From: Clostridia bacterium
GTDB taxonomy: Bacteria; Bacillota; Clostridia; Lachnospirales; Lachnospiraceae
Reading direction: 5' to 3'
Length of the DNA stretch: 64,000 nucleotides
Assembly (NCBI GenBank): GCA_910575245.1
Contig: CAJTEN010000001.1
Span: forward strand, 248,001-312,000
Shown: positions 50,646-59,374 of the stretch, piece after piece
How positions within the stretch are numbered: position 1 is the stretch's first letter
How the letters are laid out: every line of letters begins with the position of its first letter
Notes under the pieces: generated by a model
The model's input: only the letters and a program-made list of their open reading frames with translations
What the model was told of the DNA's origin: nothing
The model's database searches: none
Translations under genes and position numbers: made by a program

Positions 50646-50677
50646 CAGGCCTGCGCATTTACTGCACTGACCGTGCC
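50646..50677. repeat. Diverged 32-bp repeat, copy 1
   Basis: CAGGCCTGCGCATTTACTGC then ACTGACCGTGCC matches 26 of 32 bases of the stretch at 62286-62317. Both lie just after a gene stop in an otherwise unremarkable spacer. The nature is unknown. Confidence 0.35.
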
Positions 50678-50793
50678 AAAATGTAACAGGGAAGCCGAAG
50701 ACGGGGCCGTTACGACATCGGAAGAAGAGAGTTGGAGGAAAGCTTTCTGACAGGAGTGCAGGTACGGAAGGATAAGGAAGGAGCAGAAAGAGA

Positions 50794-52110
50794 ATGGACT
50801 TATATGAGAAGATAGTGGGCGGCGAGGAGAAATTGTCCCTTGTGGGACTGGGCTATGTGGGTATGCCCATCGCAGTCGCTTTTGCCAGGAAGATCAAGGT
50901 GGTCGGATTTGACCTGAATGAGAAGAAGATTCAGATGTACAGAGACGGAATCGATCCCACCAAAGAGGTGGGCGATGAAGTAATCCGGCATACTGCGGTG
51001 GAGTTCACGGCAGATCCCGGGAAGCTGCGGGAGGCGAAATTCCATATCGTGGCTGTGCCTACGCCTGTGAATGATGACCATACGCCGGACTTAACGCCGG
51101 TGGAGGGAGCCAGCCGTATTCTGGGACAGAATCTGACGGAAGGTTCTGTGGTCGTGTTTGAGTCTACGGTGTATCCGGGGGTCACGGAGGAGATCTGCGT
51201 TCCGATCCTGGAGAAGGAGTCCGGACTTACCTGCGGCGTTGATTTTAAAATAGGTTATTCTCCGGAGCGAATCAATCCCGGTGATAAAGTACACCGGTTA
51301 GAGACTATCACGAAGATCGTATCCGGTATGGATGAGGAGACGCTTAATACGGTTGCCAGGATTTACGAACTGGTGGTGGAGGCCGGTGTGTACCGCGCGG
51401 AATCCATTAAGGTGGCGGAAGCTGCCAAGGTGATCGAGAACAGCCAGAGAGATATCAATATTGCATTCATGAATGAGCTGTCCATGATCTTCCATAAGAT
51501 GGGAATCGACACGAAAGCGGTGCTGGAGGCGGCCGGAACCAAATGGAATTTCCTGAAATTCATGCCCGGCCTTGTGGGCGGGCACTGTATCGGTGTAGAT
51601 CCCTATTATCTGACCTATAAGGCGGAGGAGCTGGGCTATCACTCACAGATTATCCTGTCAGGCCGCCGGATCAATGACGATATGGGCAAGTATGTGGCGG
51701 AGAGCCTGGTCAAGAGCCTGATTAAGGTGAGTATTCCCGTCAAACATGCCCGGGTGGCGATTCTGGGCTTTACTTTTAAGGAGAACTGTCCGGATACCAG
51801 AAACACCAAGGTGATTGATATCTACAAGGAGCTGGGAGAATACGGGATCGTTCCCGTGGTGGTGGATCCAGCGGCAGATGCCGAGGAGGCAGAGCGGCTG
51901 TATGGTATTACCTTCCAGTCCATGGAGGCTGTCCATGACATGGATGCCGTGATCATTGCGGTGGCCCATGAAGAATTCCTGAAATTTGACAGGAAAGCTG
52001 TGGACGGATTCTACAATCCGGCGCATCGGCGCAGGGTCCTGCTGGATATCAAGGGACTGCTTAACAGAAAAGACTATCAGACAGAAGATTATCTGTATTG
52101 GAGGTTGTAA
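50794..52110 (+). CDS. Nucleotide sugar dehydrogenase (UDP-HexNAc 6-dehydrogenase, WbpA/TviB/WecC-like)
   Basis: 438 residues. N-terminal NAD Rossmann [64 protein letters not shown], the [18 protein letters not shown] helix and catalytic Cys-265 in [12 protein letters not shown], then [18 protein letters not shown]. Four-electron oxidation at C6, giving UDP-HexNAc uronic acid. With the epimerase at 53882 it makes a TviB/TviC-like pair to UDP-GalNAcA. 150 bp spacer before it, so perhaps a separate transcription unit. Confidence 0.93.
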   Translation: MDLYEKIVGGEEKLSLVGLGYVGMPIAVAFARKIKVVGFDLNEKKIQMYRDGIDPTKEVGDEVIRHTAVEFTADPGKLREAKFHIVAVPTPVNDDHTPDLTPVEGASRILGQNLTEGSVVVFESTVYPGVTEEICVPILEKESGLTCGVDFKIGYSPERINPGDKVHRLETITKIVSGMDEETLNTVARIYELVVEAGVYRAESIKVAEAAKVIENSQRDINIAFMNELSMIFHKMGIDTKAVLEAAGTKWNFLKFMPGLVGGHCIGVDPYYLTYKAEELGYHSQIILSGRRINDDMGKYVAESLVKSLIKVSIPVKHARVAILGFTFKENCPDTRNTKVIDIYKELGEYGIVPVVVDPAADAEEAERLYGITFQSMEAVHDMDAVIIAVAHEEFLKFDRKAVDGFYNPAHRRRVLLDIKGLLNRKDYQTEDYLYWRL

Positions 52111-52164
52111 TATGAAAAGAAAACCTATGTCCACTTCTCACAAAGTATTTGCGCCGAGGCAGAT

Positions 52165-53610
52165 ATGGACACAAATTTGAGACAGAGACGGATCGGGCCA
52201 TGGTTTATTCTGGGAGGGCTGCTGGTCTTCTTTTTGGGGATGCTTGCGGCCTGTGGAATAGGGATCTATAATGATTCCGAGCAGTATATATCGATGCATA
52301 TACACAGGGAGCCGCTGTATCCGCTGTTTCTTGCCTTTTTCCGCATGTTATGCGGGGAAGGGTATCTGACGGCAGTGGCTGTGGCGCAGAATATCCTCAC
52401 GGCGGCGGGCATCTGGGTGCTGGCGGAGTATCTTGCCGGGCATTTCAGGCTTCGGCTGTGGGAAGAGGTGGCAGTGGTCCTGCTGCAGATCATCCCCCAC
52501 CTGATGACCAGATATGTGTCGGCGCTTCATATCTTTCTGGAAAATTCCGTGATGAGTGAGGCACTTTGCATTCCGCTGTTTCAGTTTTTCCTGTATTTCC
52601 TTCTCCGTATGCTGTTTGAAAACAGGAGAAAGGATGGGGTGTTAAGCCTGGGGTTTGCCTTCCTGCTGTCCATGACAAGAGGCCAGATGATGGCCACGAT
52701 TCTGGTATGGATGGCGCTGCGGCTCATGCAGGTTCTTCTGAAGGCAGTATCGGAGAGAAGACTGCCTGTCAGTGACAGGCCGGAGCTTGTGTCCGGCAAG
52801 GGACGGGACGGCGGCCTGCGGCATAGACAGGCGGGCGCAGGGCAGGGAATTGCGGCTTTTGCCGTTCCGGTCATAGCGGCAGTTATGGTGTTCGGCCTGC
52901 GAAGCCTTGCGGTTCATGTGTATAATTATGCTGTAACGGGGTATTTTATGGGAAATACCTATGGTCAGGTCAATACGCTGACCAATGTGATATATGCCTG
53001 TGACAGGGAAGACGGAGAAGTATTTGAGGAAGGCAGCTTAGAGCGCGCATTCTTCGAACGTTTCTATGAGGAGGCGGATGCGCTGGGCGCCAACTATAAA
53101 TACGGCGGCGATACTTTTGCAGAGCGGGCGAGGCACCTGGAGTCTCATCATGATGTTCTGAAATTCCAGGTGTTGGAGGCTGACTTGTCGGCCTATTATT
53201 TCAGTCTGGGAAAGATAGATTACTATCAGCAGAGCAGCATGTCCGATGAGATGGCAGGGAGGATGCTTGGAAAGCTTCTGCCGGCCTGTTTCGGGCAGTG
53301 GCTTTATGACTATATCCTGCTGTGCACTTACGGGTTTATCCGGAGCGTGGCGGTGGTACATCCGCTGATCAACTGGGCAGCCCTGGGGGTCTATCCCGGA
53401 GCGGCGGGACTTGCCCTGTGGCAGGTATGGAGGCGGAAGAAGAGCGACGGAGCGTGGGTTATGGGCGTGGCACTTTTGTTTATCGCGGCGAATGTATGCG
53501 CCACTTCCCTGACGATTATGTGCCTGTCGCGCTATATGATTTATGGATTTTCCTTCTTCTATACGGCGGGGTTTTTGCTGGTCAGGGAGTGGGTGCAGGG
53601 AGCGAAATAA
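52165..53610 (+). CDS. Polytopic membrane protein, unassigned (GT-C-like)
   Basis: 481 residues, about nine hydrophobic segments. The first outer loop reads GIYNDSEQYISMHIHREPLYPL, an acidic motif then REPLYP, a feature of some GT-C-like proteins. A soluble loop of about 120 residues lies between the mid helices (VIYACDREDGEVFEEGSLER). Probably a lipid-linked sugar transferase. ATG 52165 has a weak RBS; a 22-codon open frame with a GGAGG site (52112-52180) overlaps this start and might help its translation. Confidence 0.6.
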   Translation: MDTNLRQRRIGPWFILGGLLVFFLGMLAACGIGIYNDSEQYISMHIHREPLYPLFLAFFRMLCGEGYLTAVAVAQNILTAAGIWVLAEYLAGHFRLRLWEEVAVVLLQIIPHLMTRYVSALHIFLENSVMSEALCIPLFQFFLYFLLRMLFENRRKDGVLSLGFAFLLSMTRGQMMATILVWMALRLMQVLLKAVSERRLPVSDRPELVSGKGRDGGLRHRQAGAGQGIAAFAVPVIAAVMVFGLRSLAVHVYNYAVTGYFMGNTYGQVNTLTNVIYACDREDGEVFEEGSLERAFFERFYEEADALGANYKYGGDTFAERARHLESHHDVLKFQVLEADLSAYYFSLGKIDYYQQSSMSDEMAGRMLGKLLPACFGQWLYDYILLCTYGFIRSVAVVHPLINWAALGVYPGAAGLALWQVWRRKKSDGAWVMGVALLFIAANVCATSLTIMCLSRYMIYGFSFFYTAGFLLVREWVQGAK

Positions 53611-53628
53611 GGAATGGATTGGGTGGCA

Positions 53629-53810
53629 GCGTTATTTGGCTGAGCCGGATGTGCCCAACATTGTGTGGTTGTCCTGAGGACACGCTTTCGCTCGGCTCCA
53701 AACGTAACGGTACTAAGCTCGTGAAAAACCTCGCTAAGTGCCGACGTTTTCCAACGGCCCTCAGGACAACCACACAATATCAGGCGCTGTGTACGGGAAT
53801 AATTTAACGC
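53629..53810. mobile_element. Palindromic element, divergent copy D with different arms
   Basis: Shares the core CGCTTTCGCTCGGCTCCAAA, the TACTAA and TTTTCC parts and ATATCAGGCGCTGTGTA with copies A, B, C and E, but its arms are ATTGTGTGGTTGTCCTGAGG (53660-53679) and the exact complement CCTCAGGACAACCACACAAT (53759-53778). Termini are GCGTTA / TAACGC. No target duplication seen. A related subfamily. Confidence 0.75.
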
Positions 53811-53881
53811 AGCGGCATTACTTAATTGAATTGATTCAGCCGGACGGCTGCTGTATAAATAGAGAAAAAGAGGACAAAAAA

Positions 53882-54859
53882 ATGGGATATCGTGACATTA
53901 AATTTGACGAAAACAGTGTGTTTCTGGTAGGAGGCGGTGCAGGATTTATCGGCTCGAATATTTGCGAGGCGTTGATCGATATGGGCTATAGGGTGCGGTG
54001 TCTTGACGATCTGTCCACCGGGAAATATGAGAATATCGAGGCGCTTATTCCAAATGAGAGATTTACCTTTATCAAAGGGGATATCAGAGAACTGGAAACC
54101 TGTAAGAGCGCGGCGGAAGGTGTGGATTATGTACTCAACCAGGCGGCGTGGGGCAGTGTGCCGCGCAGCATTGAGATGCCCCTTCTGTATGAGGAGATCA
54201 ATATACGGGGCACCTTGAACATGATGGAAGCTGCCAGAGAGTGCGGTGTGAAGAAGTTCGTCTATGCGTCCAGTTCTTCAGTGTACGGAGATTCTACGGA
54301 GCTGCCGAAGAAGGAAGGCCGGGAAGGCCATGTGCTGTCGCCTTACGCACTGACCAAGAAGGTGGACGAGGAGTATGGACGTCTGTATAAAGAACTGTAC
54401 GGACTGGATACCTACGGGCTGCGTTACTTCAATGTGTTTGGCCGCAGGCAGGATCCCAACGGTATGTATGCGGCTGTGATCCCGAAGTTTATCAGGCAGC
54501 TTCTGCACGGTGAGGTGCCTACGATCAATGGCGACGGCATGCAGTCCAGAGATTTTACCTATATCGACAATGTGATCGAGGCAAATCTGAGGGCATGCAA
54601 GGCTTCCGCTGAAGCGGCAGGGCAGGCGTATAACATCGGGGCAGGCGGCAGACTGTTCCTGACCGACATTTACAAGCATCTCTGCGAGGCGCTGGGGAAA
54701 GACGTGGAGCCGAACTACGGTCCTAACCGGAAAGGAGACGTGCGGGATTCCAATGCGGATATCAGCAAAGCAAGGGAACTGCTGGGATATGACCCGGAGT
54801 ATGATTTCGAGAAGGGAATCGCGCTTGCCATTGACTGGTATAAGGAGTATCTGGCGTAG
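53882..54859 (+). CDS. UDP-HexNAc C4-epimerase (WbpP/TviC-like SDR)
   Basis: 325 residues. Seen: VFLVGGGAGFIGSNICEAL (NAD Rossmann), LDDLSTGKYENIE, NQAAWGSVPRSIEMP, YASSSSVYGDS, SPYALTKKVDEEY (YxxxK), YFNVFGRRQDPNGMYAAVIP. The combination of NQAA-GSVPRS and RRQDPNG is that of WbpP/TviC/GalE-group-3 enzymes for N-acetylated UDP-hexosamines. It would make UDP-GalNAc, or UDP-GalNAcA with the dehydrogenase at 50794. ATG 53882 chosen; an upstream open frame runs through the mobile element. Confidence 0.92.
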   Translation: MGYRDIKFDENSVFLVGGGAGFIGSNICEALIDMGYRVRCLDDLSTGKYENIEALIPNERFTFIKGDIRELETCKSAAEGVDYVLNQAAWGSVPRSIEMPLLYEEINIRGTLNMMEAARECGVKKFVYASSSSVYGDSTELPKKEGREGHVLSPYALTKKVDEEYGRLYKELYGLDTYGLRYFNVFGRRQDPNGMYAAVIPKFIRQLLHGEVPTINGDGMQSRDFTYIDNVIEANLRACKASAEAAGQAYNIGAGGRLFLTDIYKHLCEALGKDVEPNYGPNRKGDVRDSNADISKARELLGYDPEYDFEKGIALAIDWYKEYLA

Positions 54860-54953
54860 GTGCAGCGGATTTCGTTGCACGGGAACGTGCTAAATAAAAG
54901 AAGGAAAGTAACAGGGATGGAATCTGAACTGTTATGAAGGAAACAGAGCGGAC

Positions 54954-55886
54954 ATGGAATTCAAACTGGGTAGATATCACATTCAGATAGCCAGAGAATA
55001 TGATATTGACGGCACAAGGCCGAAGATTTACAATGCAGAGGGGCATCTGCTTGAGACCTATTTTATCAAAAACAGGCACTCGCAGCATGCCCCTTTCGGG
55101 CATGAAGGGAAGTACTTTTTCTGGGACCGGTATAATTACGGCCTGGACACCCATTTCTATGGGCCGGAGGCCATGCCTCACCCTCTGGGGAAGCCCCGTG
55201 TGAAATACGGGATGCTGACGGAGTCGCGGACCATCGTACCTAAAGACTATGAGGTATTTCACAAGTACAGAGGGCTGGAGAAGGAATTCCGGTATATTTT
55301 TACGTATGATGAAAGAATCCTGAACGAGACAGAGAATGCCAGATTCTATCCGGTTGCAGCGGGCATCTGGAACCGTAAAATGCAGGAAGGCCTGTACCGG
55401 AAGAAGGATTGTGATCTTTCCATTCTGTCTTCCGACAAGACGATGTGTGAGCTTCATAAATTCCGGCTGGAGCTTGCCAGAATGTGTAAGAGAGAAAAGC
55501 TGGCAGACACTTACGGCAGATTCGACGGCGGCGCGTATGTGGAGAATGTGGACGAGACGCTGGATCCTTACCGTTTCTCACTGATCATAGAGAATGACGT
55601 GTCGGACTATTATTTCTCGGAACGGCTCACAAGCTGCTTTGCGGCACAGACCATTCCGGTCTATCTGGGGGCGCGCAGGATCACGGAGTTTTTTAACGGG
55701 GACGGGGTGATTGCGCTTCAGTCGCCGGACTTAGAGGAGGCAAAGCGCAAAATCAGGGAATGCACGCGGGAGACTTATGAGGCCAGGCTGCCTGCGGTGC
55801 TGGATAATTATAACAGAGTGCAGGAGTATGTGAATATGCAGGATTATCTTTATGAGCACTATCTTGGGGGCACTCCGTTGGGATAA
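54954..55886 (+). CDS. Glycosyltransferase family 10 (alpha-fucosyltransferase-like)
   Basis: 310 residues. The C-terminal half has the GT10 signature: YRFSLIIENDVSDYYFSERL, then TSCFAAQTIPVYLG and ITEFFNGDGVI. N-terminal part is less conserved. GT10 enzymes use GDP-fucose; here no GDP-fucose genes are in the window, and several other 6-deoxy sugars are made, so the donor might differ. A cytosolic enzyme. Starts at ATG 54954 with AAGGAAAC upstream; 94 bp after the epimerase. Confidence 0.85.
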   Translation: MEFKLGRYHIQIAREYDIDGTRPKIYNAEGHLLETYFIKNRHSQHAPFGHEGKYFFWDRYNYGLDTHFYGPEAMPHPLGKPRVKYGMLTESRTIVPKDYEVFHKYRGLEKEFRYIFTYDERILNETENARFYPVAAGIWNRKMQEGLYRKKDCDLSILSSDKTMCELHKFRLELARMCKREKLADTYGRFDGGAYVENVDETLDPYRFSLIIENDVSDYYFSERLTSCFAAQTIPVYLGARRITEFFNGDGVIALQSPDLEEAKRKIRECTRETYEARLPAVLDNYNRVQEYVNMQDYLYEHYLGGTPLG

Positions 55887-55956
55887 GAAATGGAATGACA
55901 GTCTGGCCTGACAGATAATTTATAAATGACAGGGGTATAGAGGATGGAGGAATAAA

Positions 55957-56877
55957 ATGAAATACAGAGTAGTCGTATTCGGGGTGAAGGACACCTCGGA
56001 GAATATTGTCAGCTTTATTCAGGAGCAGATCTGCCCGGTGGATCTGGTGATCACGATCAGCCCTGAGGTGACGAAGAAGAATCAGGTGTCGGGATATAAG
56101 GGACTGTCGGTTCTGACTAAGCGGTATGGAATCCCGGTACACGAAGCGGACAGTTACTTCCTGACGGATGAGAAGACCCAGAAGTTTATCCGGGAGAACG
56201 AGTTCGATATCGGCATCTCCATGGGATGGCAGAGACTGATACCGCCTTCTGTCCTGGATGCTTTCAAGTACGGTATATACGGATTCCATGGCAACTGTGG
56301 GTATCTGCCTTTCGGCAGAGGGCGTTCGCCGCTTAACTGGTCGATCATTCTGGGGGATACCAGATTCAACCTGAATATGTTCCGTTATGATGAGAAGGCG
56401 GACAGCCCCAATGTGTTTGCCACGGAGATGTTTTCCATCACTCCTCATGATGATATCCGTACGGCACAGTATAAGAACATGATCTGTTCCAAAAATCTGA
56501 TTAAGAAGCTGCTCAGGGCTTATAAGGAAGACCATATTGTGATCCGGACGGAATCTAAGGATTATGATTCCTGGTATCAGAAACGGACGGCGGCGGACGG
56601 TAAGATTGACTTCCATGCAAGAACGAGAGAGATTTACAACCTGATCCGCGGTGTTGCGGCTCCCTTTCCCGGGGCGTATGCCATGATCGGGGAAGAGAAG
56701 GTGACGGTATGGGAAGCCCATCCCTTCGATGAGATGATCGATTTCTCCGCCTATGCACCGGGCGAGGTGATCGACGTATTTGACCAAAAGCCGGTGGTGC
56801 GGACTGTGGACGGGTCTTTGCTGATCGACCGCTATGAATGTGCCAGACGGATTGCTGTGGGGGATGTGCTGGAATAG
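55957..56877 (+). CDS. Sugar N-formyltransferase (methionyl-tRNA formyltransferase fold)
   Basis: 306 residues. N-terminal Rossmann-like VVVFGVKDTSENIVSFI, then IGISMGWQRLIPPSVLDAF, the catalytic loop GFHGNCGYLPFGRGRSPLNW with His, and Asp in DEKADSPNVFA; C-terminal Fmt-like domain from about 210. The usual Asn two residues before His is Gly here (GFH in place of N-x-H), while an Asn follows (HGN). It should place a formyl group from N10-formyl-THF on a 4-amino sugar, perhaps the WecE or PglE product. GGAGGAATAAA before ATG 55957. Confidence 0.85.
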   Translation: MKYRVVVFGVKDTSENIVSFIQEQICPVDLVITISPEVTKKNQVSGYKGLSVLTKRYGIPVHEADSYFLTDEKTQKFIRENEFDIGISMGWQRLIPPSVLDAFKYGIYGFHGNCGYLPFGRGRSPLNWSIILGDTRFNLNMFRYDEKADSPNVFATEMFSITPHDDIRTAQYKNMICSKNLIKKLLRAYKEDHIVIRTESKDYDSWYQKRTAADGKIDFHARTREIYNLIRGVAAPFPGAYAMIGEEKVTVWEAHPFDEMIDFSAYAPGEVIDVFDQKPVVRTVDGSLLIDRYECARRIAVGDVLE

Positions 56878-57002
56878 AGACATGAAAGGTTCTGCGTCTG
56901 ATTCTTATGAAATGTCTGTGCGGAGATTGAGAAGGACGGGGAATAAGGGCAACAAGGTTTGTGCCGCCAGGCGGCATGACGGGAAGGTAGAAGGGCTTTG
57001 CT

Positions 57003-58211
57003 ATGTCGGAGACAATTCGTGTACTTCATGTGCTTGGCGGGGTGGGACTCGGCGGCGCGGAGAGCCGTATCATGGATTTATACAGACAGATGGACCGGGA
57101 GGAGATTCAGTTTGACTTTCTGGTGCACAGTTCTGCCATGAATCACAGGCATAACGCCTTCGCGGAGAACGGAAGCAAAGAAGGTTCAGCTGCACAGCCG
57201 GACAACGTAAGGGGCGGCAGGAAGCCGGAGTTCTATGATGATGAGATACATCAGCTGGGAGGACGTATTTATGTACTTCCCAAATTTAAAGTATATAATT
57301 ATTTCTCTTACAGAAGAGCGGTGAAAAACTTCTTTCAGAAGCATCATGAATTCCGGGTGGTACAGGGACATATGACCAGCACGGCCGGTATTTATCTGCC
57401 GATTGCCAGAAAGAGCGGCGTGCCCGTCACGGTGGCGCATTCCAGAAATGCGGGTGTGGTGAAGGGGCCAAAAGGGATTGCCACGAGATTTTTCCGGCGG
57501 AATCTGGCAAAGAAGGCGGATTATTGTTTCGCCTGTTCTGAACTTGCCGGAGAAGATGTGTTCGGGAAAAAGGCCATGGATCAGGGTAGGGTGAAGATCA
57601 TTCATAATGCCATTGACGCGGGCAGATTTACCTACGATCCCGGTAAGCGTGCGGAGGTCAGAAAGAAGCTTGGCCTGCGGGAAGAACTGGTGCTTGGTCA
57701 TGTGGGACGCTTTAACTATCAGAAAAACCACCCTTATCTGATTGATATTTTCGCCGCGGTTTGTAAGCGCAGACAGGATGCGGCGCTGCTCCTGCTGGGG
57801 GAAGGATCGGATCTGGAAGGGATCAGGGCAAAATGCCGTATGCTGGGGATTGAAGACAAGGTCTGGTTTCTGGGAAATCAGAAAAGGCCGGAGGATTACT
57901 ATCAGGCTATGGATATTTTCCTTCTGCCCTCCTTCTTCGAGGGACTGCCGGGGGTACTGGTGGAGGCTCAGGCGGCAGGGCTGAAATGTTTCGTGTCGGA
58001 TACAGTCACAAGAGAGGCCGAAGCTACGGATTTGGTTACTTATCTGAGTATCAGACAGCCGGCGGACCGCTGGGCCGGAATCATCCAGGATGAGGCTGCC
58101 TATGAGAGAGAGAACACCTGTCAGCGGATGAGGGACAGCGGCTTTGACGTGGCAGCACAGGCGGCGGGTTACCGGCTGTTCTATCAGAAGGGAGATTGTT
58201 CAGGATTATGA
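57003..58211 (+). CDS. Glycosyltransferase family 4 (EpsF-like)
   Basis: 402 residues, GT-B. N-terminal RVLHVLGGVGLGGAESRIMD, YRRAVKNFFQKHHEFRVVQGH, AHSRNAG; C-terminal LGHVGRFNYQKNHPYLIDIF, LLLLGEGSDLEGIRA and PSFFEGLPGVLVEAQAAGL (E-x7-E). The EpsF-type family in exopolysaccharide loci. It has an extra loop near residues 45-75 (NAFAENGSKEGSAAQPDNVR). 125-bp spacer before it; overlaps the next GT by 4 bp. Confidence 0.9.
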   Translation: MSETIRVLHVLGGVGLGGAESRIMDLYRQMDREEIQFDFLVHSSAMNHRHNAFAENGSKEGSAAQPDNVRGGRKPEFYDDEIHQLGGRIYVLPKFKVYNYFSYRRAVKNFFQKHHEFRVVQGHMTSTAGIYLPIARKSGVPVTVAHSRNAGVVKGPKGIATRFFRRNLAKKADYCFACSELAGEDVFGKKAMDQGRVKIIHNAIDAGRFTYDPGKRAEVRKKLGLREELVLGHVGRFNYQKNHPYLIDIFAAVCKRRQDAALLLLGEGSDLEGIRAKCRMLGIEDKVWFLGNQKRPEDYYQAMDIFLLPSFFEGLPGVLVEAQAAGLKCFVSDTVTREAEATDLVTYLSIRQPADRWAGIIQDEAAYERENTCQRMRDSGFDVAAQAAGYRLFYQKGDCSGL

Positions 58212-59374
58212 AGAAACTGCTATTGATCGTGCCGTCCTTACACCAGGGCGGCCTGGAAAAGGTATGCGCGGCGACAGCCAGGCTGATGCAGCCTTATTTC
58301 GATGTGAGGATCGCGATTTTCGATTCCCGCAACATAGCTTATGATATCAAGGGAATTCCAGTAAGCGATCTGAGTCTTCCCAGCCGTCCCGGTAAGATTG
58401 CCAAGGTGATCAATGTGATCAGGCGGGGAATCAAACTGCGCAGACTGAAGAAGAGCGAACAGACCGACATTGCTTACAGCTTCGGCCCTACGGCCAATCT
58501 GGCCAATCTGGCATCCGGCGGCAGGAGCGAAAAGTGGCTGGGTATCAGAAGCTATATGGATATGGGGAATCCCAGACAGATCCGGCTGTTCTGTAAGTGT
58601 GCGGACAGAGTAATCTGCTGTTCCGAGACCATATGCCGTGAGGTATGGGAGAAATACCGGTGTGAGAAGGCAGTGACTCTTCAGAATCCTTTTGACATGA
58701 AGGAAGTGAAAGCCCTGTCCGAACTGGAGGAGGCGGAACTTCCCTGGGAGACAGGGCGCATTCTGATATCCATGGGACGGGAAGACGTGGTCAAAGGTTT
58801 CTGGCATCTGCTCAAGAGTTTCGCTCTGGTGCATGGGAAGCTGCCGGATACGAAACTGATGATCATCGGCAAGGGGGAATTTTCGTCCTATCGGGAATTG
58901 GCGGGTAAGCTGGGAATCGATGATGCGGTCTGTTTCACCGGTTTGAAGAAGAATCCCTACCCTTACCTGAAAAGGGGCAGTTTATATATGCTGACTTCCT
59001 ACTACGAGGGTTTTCCCAATGCAATGGTGGAGGCAATGTCCATGGGGCTTCCGGTGATCGCTACGGACTGTATGACGGGCCCCCGGGAGATTCTGGAGGA
59101 GCAGTATGGTATCTTGGTCCCGAATATGAGCCCGGCGGAGGATTTTAATCCGGAGCATATCACGGAGGAAGAGAGAAAGCTTGCGGATCGGATCACAGCG
59201 CTTCTGGAGGATCAGGAGAAGATGGCGCATTACCGTGAAATGTCGCTTAAGCGTGCCGGGGATTACACGGCGGAGTCTTATATTCAGAAGATCTGCCAGT
59301 GGGCTGGGGTGCGGCCATTTGCCGTTTATGATACAGCAGGAGAAAGAGATGATAGAAATGCATACAGACAATAA
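58208..59374 (+). CDS. Glycosyltransferase family 4
   Basis: 388 residues, GT-B. N-terminal LLLIVPSLHQGGLEKVCAAT, mid ADRVICCSETICREVWEKY, C-terminal LISMGREDVVKGFWHLLKSF, LMIIGKGEFSSYRELA and TSYYEGFPNAMVEAMSMGLP with the nucleotide-sugar E-x7-E pair. The start ATG 58208 overlaps the previous stop by ATGA. Coupled with the GT before and membrane protein after. Confidence 0.9.
   Translation: MKKLLLIVPSLHQGGLEKVCAATARLMQPYFDVRIAIFDSRNIAYDIKGIPVSDLSLPSRPGKIAKVINVIRRGIKLRRLKKSEQTDIAYSFGPTANLANLASGGRSEKWLGIRSYMDMGNPRQIRLFCKCADRVICCSETICREVWEKYRCEKAVTLQNPFDMKEVKALSELEEAELPWETGRILISMGREDVVKGFWHLLKSFALVHGKLPDTKLMIIGKGEFSSYRELAGKLGIDDAVCFTGLKKNPYPYLKRGSLYMLTSYYEGFPNAMVEAMSMGLPVIATDCMTGPREILEEQYGILVPNMSPAEDFNPEHITEEERKLADRITALLEDQEKMAHYREMSLKRAGDYTAESYIQKICQWAGVRPFAVYDTAGERDDRNAYRQ

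Noticed and set aside
49417-50658. 413-codon minus-strand open frame opposite the GT4 gene
   Set aside because: Shadow of a well-supported GT4 gene, no RBS and no domain.
54954-55886. Assigning GDP-fucose as the donor of the GT10
   Set aside because: No GDP-fucose synthesis genes are in the window, so only the family is stated.
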